Source: an uncultured Legionella sp. (GTDB lineage: Bacteria > Pseudomonadota > Gammaproteobacteria > Legionellales > Legionellaceae). Taken from it: a stretch of DNA of 47,148 nt. The position numbers were made by a program, and so were the translations under genes. Below, piece after piece: positions 1 through 8,860 of the stretch (positions are counted from its first letter, which is position 1; each line of letters opens with the position of its first letter). The notes under the pieces are model-generated. The model did no database searches, was not told the origin of the DNA, and worked only from the letters and a program-made list of their open reading frames with translations. The stretch is taken from assembly GCF_937871865.1 (NCBI RefSeq), contig NZ_CALMPD010000052.1, positions 1-47,148 of the forward strand, in the 5' to 3' direction.

Positions 1-216
1 AATGACAACATCACACTGAATAGAGGTGAATGCGGATTGAATGAGTTCAAGATAAAGCGGAGCAATAGTAGAATTCGTTACTATAAGAACCTGTTTTGAA
101 GTAACCAAGTGGCGTAACAGTGACGAATCACTGACGCCCTTTCGACAGATTAGTATAGGGTATTGATATCCAGGTAAAGTGACATCAATCTGGGTATGCC
201 CCTCAAACTTCGCCAT
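1..216 (-). CDS. aroB: 3-dehydroquinate synthase, N-terminal part (runs off the window)
   Basis: Reverse-strand translation from an ATG at 216 stays open to the window edge (72 codons). The segment reading [20 protein letters not shown] matches the start of the AroB Rossmann domain. AroB closes DAHP to 3-dehydroquinate, step two of the shikimate pathway, using NAD and a metal ion in the cytoplasm. Its start lies inside the end of aroK (14-nt overlap), so the two are translationally coupled, and aroK-aroB pairing is the usual gammaproteobacterial order. Only the N-terminus is present, so active-site residues cannot be checked. Confidence 0.85.
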   Translation of the reverse strand, partial: MAKFEGHTQIDVTLPGYQYPILICRKGVSDSSLLRHLVTSKQVLIVTNSTIAPLYLELIQSAFTSIQCDVVI

Positions 217-730
217 AAATATATTTTATAATGTTATTCGCTACAGCTTTAACAGTTAATTTATCAGTTTCAAAACTAACATCAGCTAACTCATCATAAA
301 ATGGCTCGCGCTCATCTCTTAACGATTCCAGTCGTCCTTCAAGATCTTCTGTTTGTAACAGCGGACGCTTTGTGTCTCGTTTAGTTCGTTCAAATTGCTG
401 CTGTAATGACGTTTTCAAATAAATAACAGTACCCCGACCGGCCAGAGCATTTCTGTTTTCAGGGGTAATAACTACACCGCCACCCGTTGCAAGGACAATA
501 TTAGTTTTTTGAGTAAGCTCATCAATAACTTTCTGCTCACGGCGCCGGAAGCCCTCTTCACCTTCGATATCAAAAATCCATGATATATCGGCACCAGCAC
601 GCTCTTCTATGACTTCATCCGAATCAAAGAATTCCAGTTTGAGCTCCTTTGCCAAAGCACGGCCTATAGTGCTTTTTCCAGCACCCATGGGGCCAATGAG
701 AAAAATATTTCGTACTTTAACTATGCTCAT
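203..730 (-). CDS. aroK: Shikimate kinase
   Basis: Phosphorylates shikimate at the 3-hydroxyl with ATP, step five of chorismate synthesis, in the cytoplasm. Length is 175 aa, normal for the family. The Walker A motif GPMGAGKST lies at residues 13-21, the shikimate- and Mg-binding FFDSD at 34-38, the glycine-rich ATGGG near residue 80, and the RPLL lid segment near 120. A GAGGTAAG ribosome binding site precedes the ATG. The gene is 248 nt downstream of pilQ on the same strand and overlaps aroB by 14 nt, the conserved pilQ-aroK-aroB layout. Confidence 0.95.
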   Translation of the reverse strand: MSIVKVRNIFLIGPMGAGKSTIGRALAKELKLEFFDSDEVIEERAGADISWIFDIEGEEGFRRREQKVIDELTQKTNIVLATGGGVVITPENRNALAGRGTVIYLKTSLQQQFERTKRDTKRPLLQTEDLEGRLESLRDEREPFYDELADVSFETDKLTVKAVANNIIKYIYGEV

Positions 731-978
731 TTTTTCTTACTTACCTCGTTCACTGTAGTGTTATTTAGATACACGTTTTAGTTGATTTTATGATATCAAA
801 CACATTTCACAGGTCAGATTAGATAAAAAATAATCTAAAACCCCAAATTTAACGCATATTCATTCTGAATATGTAATTATCCATTTACTGATAAAGAATG
901 TATATGGCCTATTCTACAACGAATAGATACTAAAATCCCACATAATTATAGTTTATCAGTTCGACAAACTCACCAAAT

Positions 979-3079
979 TTATTTATACACCTCTTTTTCT
1001 CTACCTTGTATCGCTGTAATTGATAAAGAGTTCGTTATTATCCTCGGAGTAATGAAAATGAGCAACTCTTCATTTCTTATTCTTACCTGTTTATTACTAA
1101 ATAGTATACCGACAACCGGTAATTCTCCTAAAAAGGGTATTCGACTAATGGCTCTGTTTTTATCTTGCTTATAAATTCCGCCAAGTACAATAGTTTGTCC
1201 ATTATTCACTAAAACATTAGTCTGAATCTGTTTTGTTAAAATAATAGGAACCCCTAACACCCGTTCACCTGAATCAGCATCCTGATTAATTTGCAAATCC
1301 ATTAATATTTTACCATCGGGCGTTATTTGAGGTATTACCTTTAAACTTAATACCGCTTTTTTAAATGCTACCGCAGTAGCTCCGCTTGAGGTAGCCTCCT
1401 GATAGGGGATTTCTTTGCCAGACTCAATTACTGCTGCTTGCTGATTCGTAGTAATAATGCTGGGACTGGAAATTAATTCAGCCTGCCCCTGACTTTCCAA
1501 TGCAGATAACTCTAAATCAAGTAAAATGCCATCTCCTAATTTAGCAAGTGCAATACCAACAGAAGCAGGAACTGCAGCCTCTGGAGCTGCTGCCAAATCC
1601 AGGTTTAAGCGTTGAGCTATAGGTACAGCCGCAGGATTGGCAAGACCTGCTGGTAATTGCAGTTGGTTTGCGCCAGCCAAGGTACCGCTTAAATGAGTAG
1701 GTTTCGATACCCCCCACTTAATCCCTAGATCCTGGCTAAAATCTTTATTCACTTCGACTATTCTGGCCTCAATCTGTACTTGTTTGACAGCCACATCCAA
1801 TTGCTTAATGAGATCTCTGACCTCCTCTATTTTTAACCCAGTATCTTGTATCCATAAGGTATTCGTCCGAGCATCAACACTAATTTTACCCCGGGGAGAC
1901 AAAAGTGAATTTTGTTTGTCTTTAATTAATATCGCAATATCTGCAGCTTTCGCGTAATTAATCTGAATTAAATCAGAACGTATTGGCTCAAGCTTTTCTA
2001 TAGACTGTTGGCTCTTTAGCTCATCTTCTTCTCTTTTATCAAGGGACGCTTTACTGTCAATGAGCATGACGTTACCATTTTTTCGTTTATCAAGCCCTTG
2101 TGTAGTCAATATAATATCTAATGCCTGGTCCCAGGGTGTATCATTTAACCGAAGGGTAATATCGCCCTGGACCTTATCGCTTACGACCATATTAATTCCA
2201 GTGAAATCAGCCAAGAGCTGCAGAACTGCACGTATATTAATGTTCTGAAAATTCAGAGAGATTCGCTTTCCAGTAAACACCTGTTTCTTCAGTTTCGCCT
2301 GCTGAACCTCTTCCGCCGTAAGCGGGAAAATATCAACCATGAATTGTTTATTCACCTGATAAACAAAATGCCCATAATCGCCTTTACTGAGGATAGTCAT
2401 CCTGACATTTTTCCCATCCTGCTGCAGAGTGACTACTTGAACAGGACTATGATAATCAGTTACATCAAAACGTTTCAGCAAATTTGCAGGTACTTGAGTG
2501 TTGAGAAAATTGACTACAACCTCTTTACCCGATTGTGTTACATCAATTGGAATACTCGTATCAGAAACATTAATGATGTATTCGCCCGCCTTGCTTTTCT
2601 ATACCACGAAAATCAAATCGATTAATTAGATATCGTGTATTAACTGCCTGATTGGTGATGAATACTTCCTTATTGTTTTTATATAGTTCATTACTTTTAC
2701 CATTTAGAACAAGGCTATAAACAGTCCCTGCCGCACTTCCAGAATAAGAAACTGTGCGCTGCAAATCCAATATTGCCCTTACCCTATCCGCTACAGATAC
2801 AATGTTGTACGTGTTTAACGAACCTAATTCAATTTTTTTCATTCTCTGATCTGGCGATAAATACAAGTCAGTTTTAATAAAATCCAGCACAATTCGTGCA
2901 GGTTTCTGGGTAATAAAACTGGCTGGAAGCTGCTTTAAAGGATGAGTAAACTGAAAATCAATACGCACCCTGTCTTCAGGCAAAGGAAAAACTTTGACTG
3001 ACACCAATGAATTACCTTTGGAAAAGGCCACACTGAAACCAACACTTAATAAAATCAAAATAGCGATAATCTTCCGCAC
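979..3079 (-). pseudogene. pilQ: Type IV pilus secretin PilQ, frameshifted
   Basis: Outer-membrane secretin through which the type IV pilus (and, in Legionella, the DNA-uptake pilus) passes. The coding sequence is split. The first part (GTG at 3079, RBS AGGAG, stop TAA at 2572-2570) has a signal peptide and an AMIN domain of 169 aa. The second part is open from about 2598 down to 979 in the next frame and carries the secretin domains, ending FITPRIITNS. The frame must change between about 2573 and 2598, where the coding strand reads GGCGGGCGAA. Removing one G gives QGGEYIINVSD, which aligns with other PilQ proteins, and restores one 699-aa protein. The ATG overlapping the TAA is in the third frame, so reinitiation would not rescue it. 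Either a real mutation or a sequencing error. Confidence 0.88.
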
Positions 3080-3087
3080 CTGTGCTC

Positions 3088-3606
3088 CTACTTACCAGTA
3101 TCTAAATTCAGGGTAATTATTCTTTTTTCCCACACCCCAGTATCTTTTACAGTTTCTTCTAATTTAATCAGTTCTCTTTTAATTACGATAATACGCCCAT
3201 AGTTTTGTCCCATATAATCCCCAACCCTGACTCGATTGATTTGCGTGTCGGGTTGTTTTATTAGCGCCCAGATAACAGAGCCCTGCTCAAGAATTCCTAC
3301 GAATTTTAATGCATCAAGCGGAAAAGCCTCCAAGGGTTGTTTTAAGCGACTCTGATCAGGAGCATCACTCTCTGCATTCTTCTTTAAGACAACAGGCTTA
3401 AACGGACTACGCCTTGTATCATTTTCGGGAAATTTGAAAATAGGCAAGGGAGCAAATTTGGGAATAGGCTCGATAGTCTTGGCTGGCCTGGACTTGGTAT
3501 CATTAATATATTTATGTAAATCGCTATTATCCCCAGAACAGGAAATTATTAGCAGTGATAATAATCCGATAGGAACTGCTTGTAGATGCTTTATATAGTT
3601 TATCAT
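3088..3606 (-). CDS. pilP: Type IV pilus assembly lipoprotein PilP
   Basis: Periplasmic lipoprotein linking the inner-membrane PilN/PilO pair to the PilQ secretin. The N-terminus is a lipoprotein signal ending LLIISC, predicting lipidation at Cys23. A proline-rich linker follows, then the C-terminal beta domain (about 95-165) with FVGILEQGSVIWALIKQPD and the VRVGDYMGQNYGRI segment typical of PilP. 172 aa, usual size. Its ATG overlaps the pilO stop as ATGA, and pilQ starts 8 nt downstream, so it lies inside the pil operon. Confidence 0.93.
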   Translation of the reverse strand: MINYIKHLQAVPIGLLSLLIISCSGDNSDLHKYINDTKSRPAKTIEPIPKFAPLPIFKFPENDTRRSPFKPVVLKKNAESDAPDQSRLKQPLEAFPLDALKFVGILEQGSVIWALIKQPDTQINRVRVGDYMGQNYGRIIVIKRELIKLEETVKDTGVWEKRIITLNLDTGK

Positions 3607-4202
3607 TGTGATCGGTATCGATATATTTTAGCCGTGATATTCATCACCAAATCATCCTCTGATGTTGCTTTACCGTCTTTAGAGGACTCTCCCTGAATAC
3701 TAAATTCATGCAAGGTAACAATTCTGTTCATTTCTGCTACCCTACTTAAAAAAGTTGCCAATTGCATGTAAGTACCACCCACGGTGGTTTTAATGGGTAG
3801 CTCTATATAAAAATCATGAACCACTTCGGGTTGCGGGGCAAACAGTTTAAATTTCAAACCAGATATGACACCAGTTTTAGAAATTTCCTCCAATAAACCT
3901 GGCATTTCATTTTTTGCTGGAAGTTGTTTGAGCATATTGCCGAAACGTTCGTTCATTAATTGCAATTGATTACGATATGCTTGTAAATTTGATGCCTGAT
4001 GTTGTTTCTTTTCAAACTCGTCTTTTAAAGTAATTTCCTGCCGTTTCAGCGTGTCGTACTGCTCAAAATTATCTCTAATAAAAACCCAATAACCTAATGC
4101 AACGATTAATAAACTCATGCCAGCAATAACGCCAATTTTTACAGTAATTGGCCATTGCCCTACATTTTCAAGAGTTAATTCACTTAAATTGACTGAATTC
4201 AT
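3603..4202 (-). CDS. pilO: Type IV pilus inner-membrane protein PilO
   Basis: Bitopic inner-membrane protein that forms heterodimers with PilN in the pilus alignment complex. It has a short cytoplasmic N-terminus, one TM segment (about residues 22-46), a coiled coil (about 50-95, with LKRQEITLKDEFEKKQHQA) and a periplasmic ferredoxin-like domain. The LPAKNEMPGLLEEISKTG segment is a PilO signature. 199 aa, normal. It overlaps pilP by 4 nt and starts 15 nt after pilN. Confidence 0.93.
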   Translation of the reverse strand: MNSVNLSELTLENVGQWPITVKIGVIAGMSLLIVALGYWVFIRDNFEQYDTLKRQEITLKDEFEKKQHQASNLQAYRNQLQLMNERFGNMLKQLPAKNEMPGLLEEISKTGVISGLKFKLFAPQPEVVHDFYIELPIKTTVGGTYMQLATFLSRVAEMNRIVTLHEFSIQGESSKDGKATSEDDLVMNITAKIYRYRSQ

Positions 4203-4217
4203 TCTAATAGCACCAGC

Positions 4218-4766
4218 CTAATATTTAGGTTTAAGAACAAAACTTAATTTAAACTCATTATTTGCGGCTTGCTTTTTCTCATCCATCTTTTTAATCTCCG
4301 TAAGTACAGGAGCCTGAATCCAGGCATTATTATCTATACTTCGCATCAACAAAGATATATTGGTGTTTGATTCAGCAAAGCCCCAGACAGAAACGATATC
4401 ATTTTGTCGTTCCAGTTTAGTTACATATAATCCCGGAGGCATGACTTTTATTAATTCATCAAATAAATGAACCATCAACGTCCTTGTCGACTGCAAGTTT
4501 TGAACAATAGACATTCTTGAAATAAGACCGTCCCTGATTTGTTTCAATGTTTTAATTTCTTTTATCTGCTCATCAAAACGAGTAATTTCTGTTTTAAGCA
4601 TCTGATTACGCTTTGTTTGATTATTCTTCAAATAAACGGCGTAAGAATTAATAAAAAAAACAATGATGGCAGCAATAATAATGCCTATCAATGACATAGT
4701 AGTGAACAATTTTTTTTCTTGTTCACGCCGGTATTCACGCCATGGCAGCAGATTTATTTCAGTCAT
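4218..4766 (-). CDS. pilN: Type IV pilus inner-membrane protein PilN
   Basis: Bitopic inner-membrane partner of PilO. The first residues, TEINLLPWRE, are the conserved cytoplasmic tail that binds the groove of PilM. A TM helix follows (about 21-43), then a coiled coil and a periplasmic domain with the PPGLYVTKLERQND and VWGFAESNTNISLLMRSID segments typical of PilN (PF05137). 182 aa, usual length. Starts 3 nt after the pilM stop. Confidence 0.94.
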   Translation of the reverse strand: MTEINLLPWREYRREQEKKLFTTMSLIGIIIAAIIVFFINSYAVYLKNNQTKRNQMLKTEITRFDEQIKEIKTLKQIRDGLISRMSIVQNLQSTRTLMVHLFDELIKVMPPGLYVTKLERQNDIVSVWGFAESNTNISLLMRSIDNNAWIQAPVLTEIKKMDEKKQAANNEFKLSFVLKPKY

Positions 4767-4769
4767 AGT

Positions 4770-5834
4770 TCACTCAAGATGCCGAAGAGCCAACCCACAA
4801 GCAGCCATCAATGCAGGAGCATCATTAGTTATGGCTTCCAAATTGACCATTTTCCCAAAAGACATACGTGACAGCGGGTTTGCTATTGTTGTAGAAACAC
4901 CTAGCTGCTCCTGAATCAACGTGGCCAATCCAGGCTGTCGTGCCAATCCGCCAGCTAACAAAATATGATCGACAAAGCCATGTTGACTGGTCGAATAAAA
5001 AAACTGTAACGTTCGTTTTACTTGTAATAAAACCATGTCCTTAAAAGGTTCCCAAACTTCCGTTTCATATCCTGCAGGTAACCTACCTTCTTCTTTTGCT
5101 ATCAGAGCCTGCTCTGTAGTCATATTGTAGTGCTCGGTAATTGCTTCAATTAGTTGCATTCCGCCAAATTTTTCTTCTCTGGAAAATATTAATCGCATCC
5201 CATGCAAAACAAATAAATGTGTGTAATTAGCGCCTATATCAATTATGGCGACTATTTTATCTTGTCCTCCAGCAGGGAGTTCTTGTGACAATTGTTGTGC
5301 CGCGCGCTCTACAGCATAAGATTCTACATCTACAATTTTGGCTTCCAGACCTGCACGAGTTATCGCATCGACCCGGCTACTCACATTTTCTGCACGTGAT
5401 GCAACAATAAGTACATCCAGCATTGCTGAATTTTTTGCCGAGTGCCCTAAAACCTCAAAATCAATATTAATTTCATCTATAGGATATGGAATGTATTTAT
5501 CTGCTTCAATCACTACAAGCTCTTCCATTTCGCTGTCATTTAAACCATCATTCATTTGGACGATTTTGCTGATAACGGCTGAATCAGGAACCGCCAGTGC
5601 AACCTGTTTGCAATTTAGTTTCGAAGTACTTATTAATTGTTTGATGCTAATTGCTACCGCGTCCACATCTTTAATGACGTTTCCATCAAGTGCATTTACT
5701 GGAAGCAACTGACGACCATATCCCTCAACACACAGTTGCTCTCCGGAATCAGAAATTTCCAATATTTTTATTGATGAAGAACTAATGTCTACACCAAGAA
5801 TAGAACGATGCTTGGGTTTAAACAGTTTAAGCAC
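4770..5834 (-). CDS. pilM: Type IV pilus actin-like ATPase PilM
   Basis: Cytoplasmic actin/FtsA-fold protein that binds ATP and the tail of PilN at the base of the pilus machine. Phosphate loops are visible as ILGVDISSSSIKILEIS near the N-terminus and IIDIGANYTHLFV near residue 200, with the adenosine motif LLAGGLARQPGLATLI near 300. 354 aa, standard size. Translation starts at GTG, supported by a strong GGGAGGAAA ribosome binding site. First gene of the pil operon; its promoter must lie in 5835-6200. Confidence 0.95.
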   Translation of the reverse strand: MLKLFKPKHRSILGVDISSSSIKILEISDSGEQLCVEGYGRQLLPVNALDGNVIKDVDAVAISIKQLISTSKLNCKQVALAVPDSAVISKIVQMNDGLNDSEMEELVVIEADKYIPYPIDEINIDFEVLGHSAKNSAMLDVLIVASRAENVSSRVDAITRAGLEAKIVDVESYAVERAAQQLSQELPAGGQDKIVAIIDIGANYTHLFVLHGMRLIFSREEKFGGMQLIEAITEHYNMTTEQALIAKEEGRLPAGYETEVWEPFKDMVLLQVKRTLQFFYSTSQHGFVDHILLAGGLARQPGLATLIQEQLGVSTTIANPLSRMSFGKMVNLEAITNDAPALMAACGLALRHLE

Positions 5835-6262
5835 TTATTTTCCTCCCTGAGTATTCCCTGCTGCCTCAAAAGCGCACTTCTATTAAATTAGAAAAATACA
5901 TCATCCAGAACATAGCGAAGGGCTCCTGAATCTCGGAGCCTCTCAGAATGACGGACAAAATCCTGAGGCCTCAAAAGCGTCGAGTAAAAGGCTCGCCAGC
6001 AACAATAACCAATGAGAAGGTTATAATTTCTCAAGAACCAGATTAATTGTTCCTATTCGATACAATAATTTCGCCACAATTTATTGAGATCTTACAGAAT
6101 GTTAACGTAAGCTCTTGTAAATTGGAATCTTTTCAAATCAGTTATTTTACTAAGACGACAGTAACCTCACAATAAAACGGAGCCAACGTTAACTTGCACT
6201 CACACAAATCATTAAATATAGTGAAAATCAAGTTGTAATTAATAAAAGCATGGCGTTTTAAA
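5835..6262. other. Intergenic region between pilM and the IS element
   Basis: About 430 bp without a gene. It should hold the promoter for pilMNOPQ, but I cannot pick a convincing -10/-35 pair. There is a short hairpin, GGCTCC/GGAGCC (5921-5926 with 5935-5940), near the words CTCAGAATGAC that recur in other repeats of this window. At its right end, 6210-6262 resembles the upstream region of the gene at 8940 and is read as the displaced promoter region of the gene now starting at 7568. Confidence 0.6.
6210..6240 (+). promoter_or_regulatory. Putative promoter element now cut off from its gene by the IS
   Basis: ATATAGTGAAAATCAAGTTG here is nearly repeated upstream of the gene at 8940 (8861-8888). 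In both places a GTTTTAAAA stretch and an AGGAG ribosome binding site follow. The shared TATAGT could be a -10 element, and the AT-rich TTAATATA core at the second copy loosely resembles the PmrA box of Legionella effector genes. This is inference from similarity of two copies; no start site is known. Confidence 0.4.
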
Positions 6263-6309
6263 AGGAGATGGCATGATAAAGGGCTAGTCGGTTGTTAGCG
6301 CTCTAATTT

Positions 6310-6470
6310 AGCGATTTAATGCTGGATTGGAGTAGATAGGTGACAGGTTGAATCATAAATTGAGGCATTAAGACCTCGTAAAGGAGATTGATCAAACCTA
6401 TCACCGAACGGCCAGCCTGAGGCACTGAGACCTCGAATAGGAGTATGGTGACTGCCGATGAAAATTCTAC
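6310..6470 (+). ncRNA. Candidate bridge RNA in the IS110 leader
   Basis: The leader holds two similar modules, each with a GAGG-CCTC hairpin: 6362-6377 and 6419-6434. After the first comes AAAGGAGATT (6380-6389), identical to the reconstructed insertion target. After the second comes ATAGGAGTATGG (6437-6448), which differs by one extra T from the ATAGGAGATGG expected at the junction of the circularised element. The first module is enclosed by a longer imperfect stem (GGTGACAGGTTGA with TCAAACCTATCACC). This is the layout of target-binding and donor-binding loops in IS110 bridge RNAs. The 5' strands of the loops match less well, and exact RNA ends are not known. Confidence 0.6.
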
Positions 6471-6511
6471 TCTGTTAGGTTGTTTTTGCAAACAATAAGC
6501 GGAGTAAAAAA

Positions 6512-7528
6512 GTGAGACATATTGGAGTTGATTTACATACAAACAGCTTAACAGCCTGTTTTTTAGAGGAAGGAAAAGAAGAGTGCTTTGCTACTTATAA
6601 AGTGGAAGAGATGGAACAATTTAGGCAAGAGTTAATGGGAGATGATGTGTTAGCCGTAGAGGCAACTGGAAACTCCAACTACTTTTATGATCAACTGATT
6701 GATTATGTGGAAGAGATTGTAGTTGTTGCACCAAATCAGTTTGATGTGATTCGCCGCTCTGTCAGTAAAACGGATAAAAATGATGCTCGAGCATTGGCCT
6801 TTTTCTTAAGCAAGGACATGTTACCAAGAGCGCGAGTAAAAAAGAAAGAATATCGAGAGTTGGCAAGTCTTGTAGAGACTCGAGATAAATTAGTGAAGCT
6901 AAGAACTGTGTTGCTTAATAAAATACATGGTCTATTAAATGGGCAAGGAATAAAGCTTAAGAAAGAATCTTTGAGTAGTAAAAAAGGACTATTGCGCACA
7001 TTAGATCATCCACTACCTGATGTTGTTCGCATTGAATGCGAGATTATTGTGGAGCAAGTGCAGCAATTGAATTTAAGTGTAGCCCGTATTAATGAAGCGT
7101 CCACTAACCAAGCAAAGCAGCTTGAAGGGTTTGAGAATATAGTCAGCATTAAAGGGGTTGGTGAGAAGTCAGCAGCCATTTTGTTGTCGGTTATTGGTGA
7201 TGTGAATGAGTTTGAAAATGAGAGCAAATTGGCAGCCTATTTTGGTTTGGTGCCTCGGGTATCAAACTCTAATGAAACGGAACGAAGTGGGCGAATTACG
7301 AAACGTGGTTCCAAGATAGGCAGAACCACCTTAGTGCAGTGTGCCTTAATTGCAATAAAGTATAGCAAATATCTGCGACAGTTCTATGACCGCATTAAGG
7401 CGAGAAGAGGCTCATCAAAAGCGATTATTGCGACTGCTAAAAAATTGTTGGGTGTGATTTATAACACGTTAAAAAACAAATGGGTGTTTGAGGATTTTCC
7501 AAACTTTGTAATTAAAAATACAGTGTAA
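6512..7528 (+). CDS. IS110-family transposase (DEDD/serine recombinase)
   Basis: Recombinase of 338 aa. The N-terminal RuvC-like DEDD domain shows Asp7 (IGVDLH), Glu50 (AVEATGN), Asp88 and Asp91 (KTDKNDAR). The middle is a coiled helical region (about 105-205). The C-terminal Tnp domain begins IKGVGEKSAAILLSVIGD (about 213-230) and has AAYFGLVPR and RSGRITKRGSKIGR, where Ser259 is the likely catalytic serine. The start is GTG with a GGAG ribosome binding site 8 nt upstream. The reading frame is complete with all four acidic residues, so the enzyme is probably functional. It is expected to act with RNA from the leader. Confidence 0.93.
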   Translation: MRHIGVDLHTNSLTACFLEEGKEECFATYKVEEMEQFRQELMGDDVLAVEATGNSNYFYDQLIDYVEEIVVVAPNQFDVIRRSVSKTDKNDARALAFFLSKDMLPRARVKKKEYRELASLVETRDKLVKLRTVLLNKIHGLLNGQGIKLKKESLSSKKGLLRTLDHPLPDVVRIECEIIVEQVQQLNLSVARINEASTNQAKQLEGFENIVSIKGVGEKSAAILLSVIGDVNEFENESKLAAYFGLVPRVSNSNETERSGRITKRGSKIGRTTLVQCALIAIKYSKYLRQFYDRIKARRGSSKAIIATAKKLLGVIYNTLKNKWVFEDFPNFVIKNTV

Positions 7529-7567
7529 TTGGAAGATAAGAGTAGATTTTTATCATAGGAGATTAAA

Positions 7568-8488
7568 ATGACTGGATTAGAAGATTTACTCTACTCATTA
7601 ACTACCGTAATTATTCGATATCACGATGCGCAGACCCGCGTAAAAAAATTAGTTCCAGAAAGTGATGAACACTCAGCAAGGAAAGACTCTCGAATATTAG
7701 CAAAAATAATTATCAACGATGATAAAATTGATTTTAAAACAAGGCTAAATACATTAATAAAAGAATGTCCTCAAAGCTCTCCAGATCGCAAACCATTTCT
7801 TGAATTCCTGTTGAATGAAATTGTTTCGCTCAAATCATTTTTGGATCAAAAGACATCATTTGATACATTTCAATATGAGGAATTCAAAAAACAACTGTTC
7901 ACCCTTTTCTGGGATTTCAATAGTTTGTTATCCACGACTAAAAGCAATACCAGTAAAGTAACGAAAAATAAAACCGGTTTTATCGCTGAGGCAATATGTG
8001 TTTTAGCTGGATTAGTAAATGATGGTTGGTCTGGAAGTGAATTATGCAATTCTGGAATCTTTTTAAAAGAAGAGGTTATTGAACGATTTCATATAACTCT
8101 TGGCTCCGGTCCTAGTGAATTTATTGAATTATCAGAACAAATATGTTCCGAACATCAGAATGCTCTTTTAATTATAGAGTTAACAGCTCAAATTAGTCTC
8201 ACTAAATCGATGTCCCAAGTAAGTACGGCAAGCCAAGATGGTGAAATTGCCGAGCTTAAAGAAGCGAATCAAAATTTAACAAGCAACCTTTCAAAATTAA
8301 AAATCACATTGTATCTACTAACATCGCAATACATGATGTTAAAGAAAAGTGATGCACAACATAAAAAAACAATTGAACAGCAGGAAAAGATCATAGAAAC
8401 ACTAACGGAGCAAGTTAAGGATCTATCAGAGGAATCCTCTACACCCCCAACATCTGGGTATGGATCTTTTTTCGGGATTACATTATAA
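7568..8488 (+). CDS. Coiled-coil protein of a tandem paralog pair, possible Dot/Icm effector
   Basis: 306 aa, no domain recognised. It is clearly paralogous to the gene at 8940: the first 20 residues (LEDLLYSLTTVIIRYHD) and a central motif (NDGWSGSELCNSGIFLKEE, about 155-175) are nearly the same. The C-terminal third (about 225-290) is a predicted coiled coil rich in K, E and Q, ending in a short SSTPPTSGYGSFFGITL tail. No signal peptide or TM. The IS110 element lies directly upstream, and the ribosome binding site AGGAGAT at 7557-7563 is the insertion junction, so the gene is still translatable but has lost its own promoter. From recalled gene order this position matches lpg0926 (RavI) of strain Philadelphia-1; I cannot confirm this. 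Confidence 0.7.
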   Translation: MTGLEDLLYSLTTVIIRYHDAQTRVKKLVPESDEHSARKDSRILAKIIINDDKIDFKTRLNTLIKECPQSSPDRKPFLEFLLNEIVSLKSFLDQKTSFDTFQYEEFKKQLFTLFWDFNSLLSTTKSNTSKVTKNKTGFIAEAICVLAGLVNDGWSGSELCNSGIFLKEEVIERFHITLGSGPSEFIELSEQICSEHQNALLIIELTAQISLTKSMSQVSTASQDGEIAELKEANQNLTSNLSKLKITLYLLTSQYMMLKKSDAQHKKTIEQQEKIIETLTEQVKDLSEESSTPPTSGYGSFFGITL

Positions 8489-8613
8489 CTGATTGCAGAA
8501 CATAGAAGATGAACCAAGAGATACCAGTTGCCCATATTAGCGTAGTGCAGAGGAATACAGGCCTATTTGTGCACAATCATCAGGGGTGTATGGTATTGAA
8601 CAAACTGAGCTCA

Positions 8614-8645
8614 ATTGTGTCGTTCCTGCGCGGGAACGACACAAT
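8614..8645. repeat. 13-bp perfect inverted repeat (hairpin)
   Basis: Arms ATTGTGTCGTTCC (8614-8626) and GGAACGACACAAT (8633-8645) with a 6-nt loop TGCGCG. No T-run follows on either strand, so it is not a classic intrinsic terminator. Its sequence style is that of REP-like intergenic palindromes. It lies 126 bp after the stop of the first paralog. Confidence 0.7.
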
Positions 8646-8860
8646 CAAGATCATAATAAATTAATAAAGAATAAATTGGATGTATAAAAATGCCAGACTC
8701 ACTCTGAGCGCAGTGTGAAATAGGGAGATTAATGACAATATTGTATAGCACACATCCTAATGGCGATTAAAATTCAGGTCACGCCAGTAAAATCCCCCTT
8801 CTTTTTGTATGTTTTTTACTTGCTATGTACTCCTAAACAAATACTTGAACTTCCCCAAAA

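Larger units (their letters stand above)
6263..7563 (+). mobile_element. IS110-family insertion sequence
   Basis: The element is about 1,294 bp. Its ends are placed by the 7-base AGGAGAT shared at the left junction (6263-6269) and the right junction (7557-7563); the true crossover lies somewhere inside these words. There are no terminal inverted repeats, as is normal for IS110. It has a long noncoding leader (about 240 bp) 5' of one recombinase gene and almost nothing 3' of it, the IS110 rather than IS1111 arrangement. Joining the flanks gives TTTTAAAAGGAGATTAAAAT followed by the gene start at 7568, closely parallel to the region just before the paralog at 8940, so the element sits within a Shine-Dalgarno sequence. 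Confidence 0.85.

Noticed and set aside
2560..2600. Programmed frameshift or stop-start reinitiation in pilQ
   Set aside because: No slippery heptamer or downstream pseudoknot is evident, and the ATG overlapping the TAA is in the third frame and soon stops. PilQ is not known to use recoding.
6303..6542. 79-aa minus-strand frame over the IS leader
   Set aside because: It covers the structured noncoding leader, has no ribosome binding site and matches nothing; treated as chance.
8269..8535. Minus-strand frame over the end of the first coiled-coil gene
   Set aside because: Shadow of the sense gene; low-complexity, no start signals.
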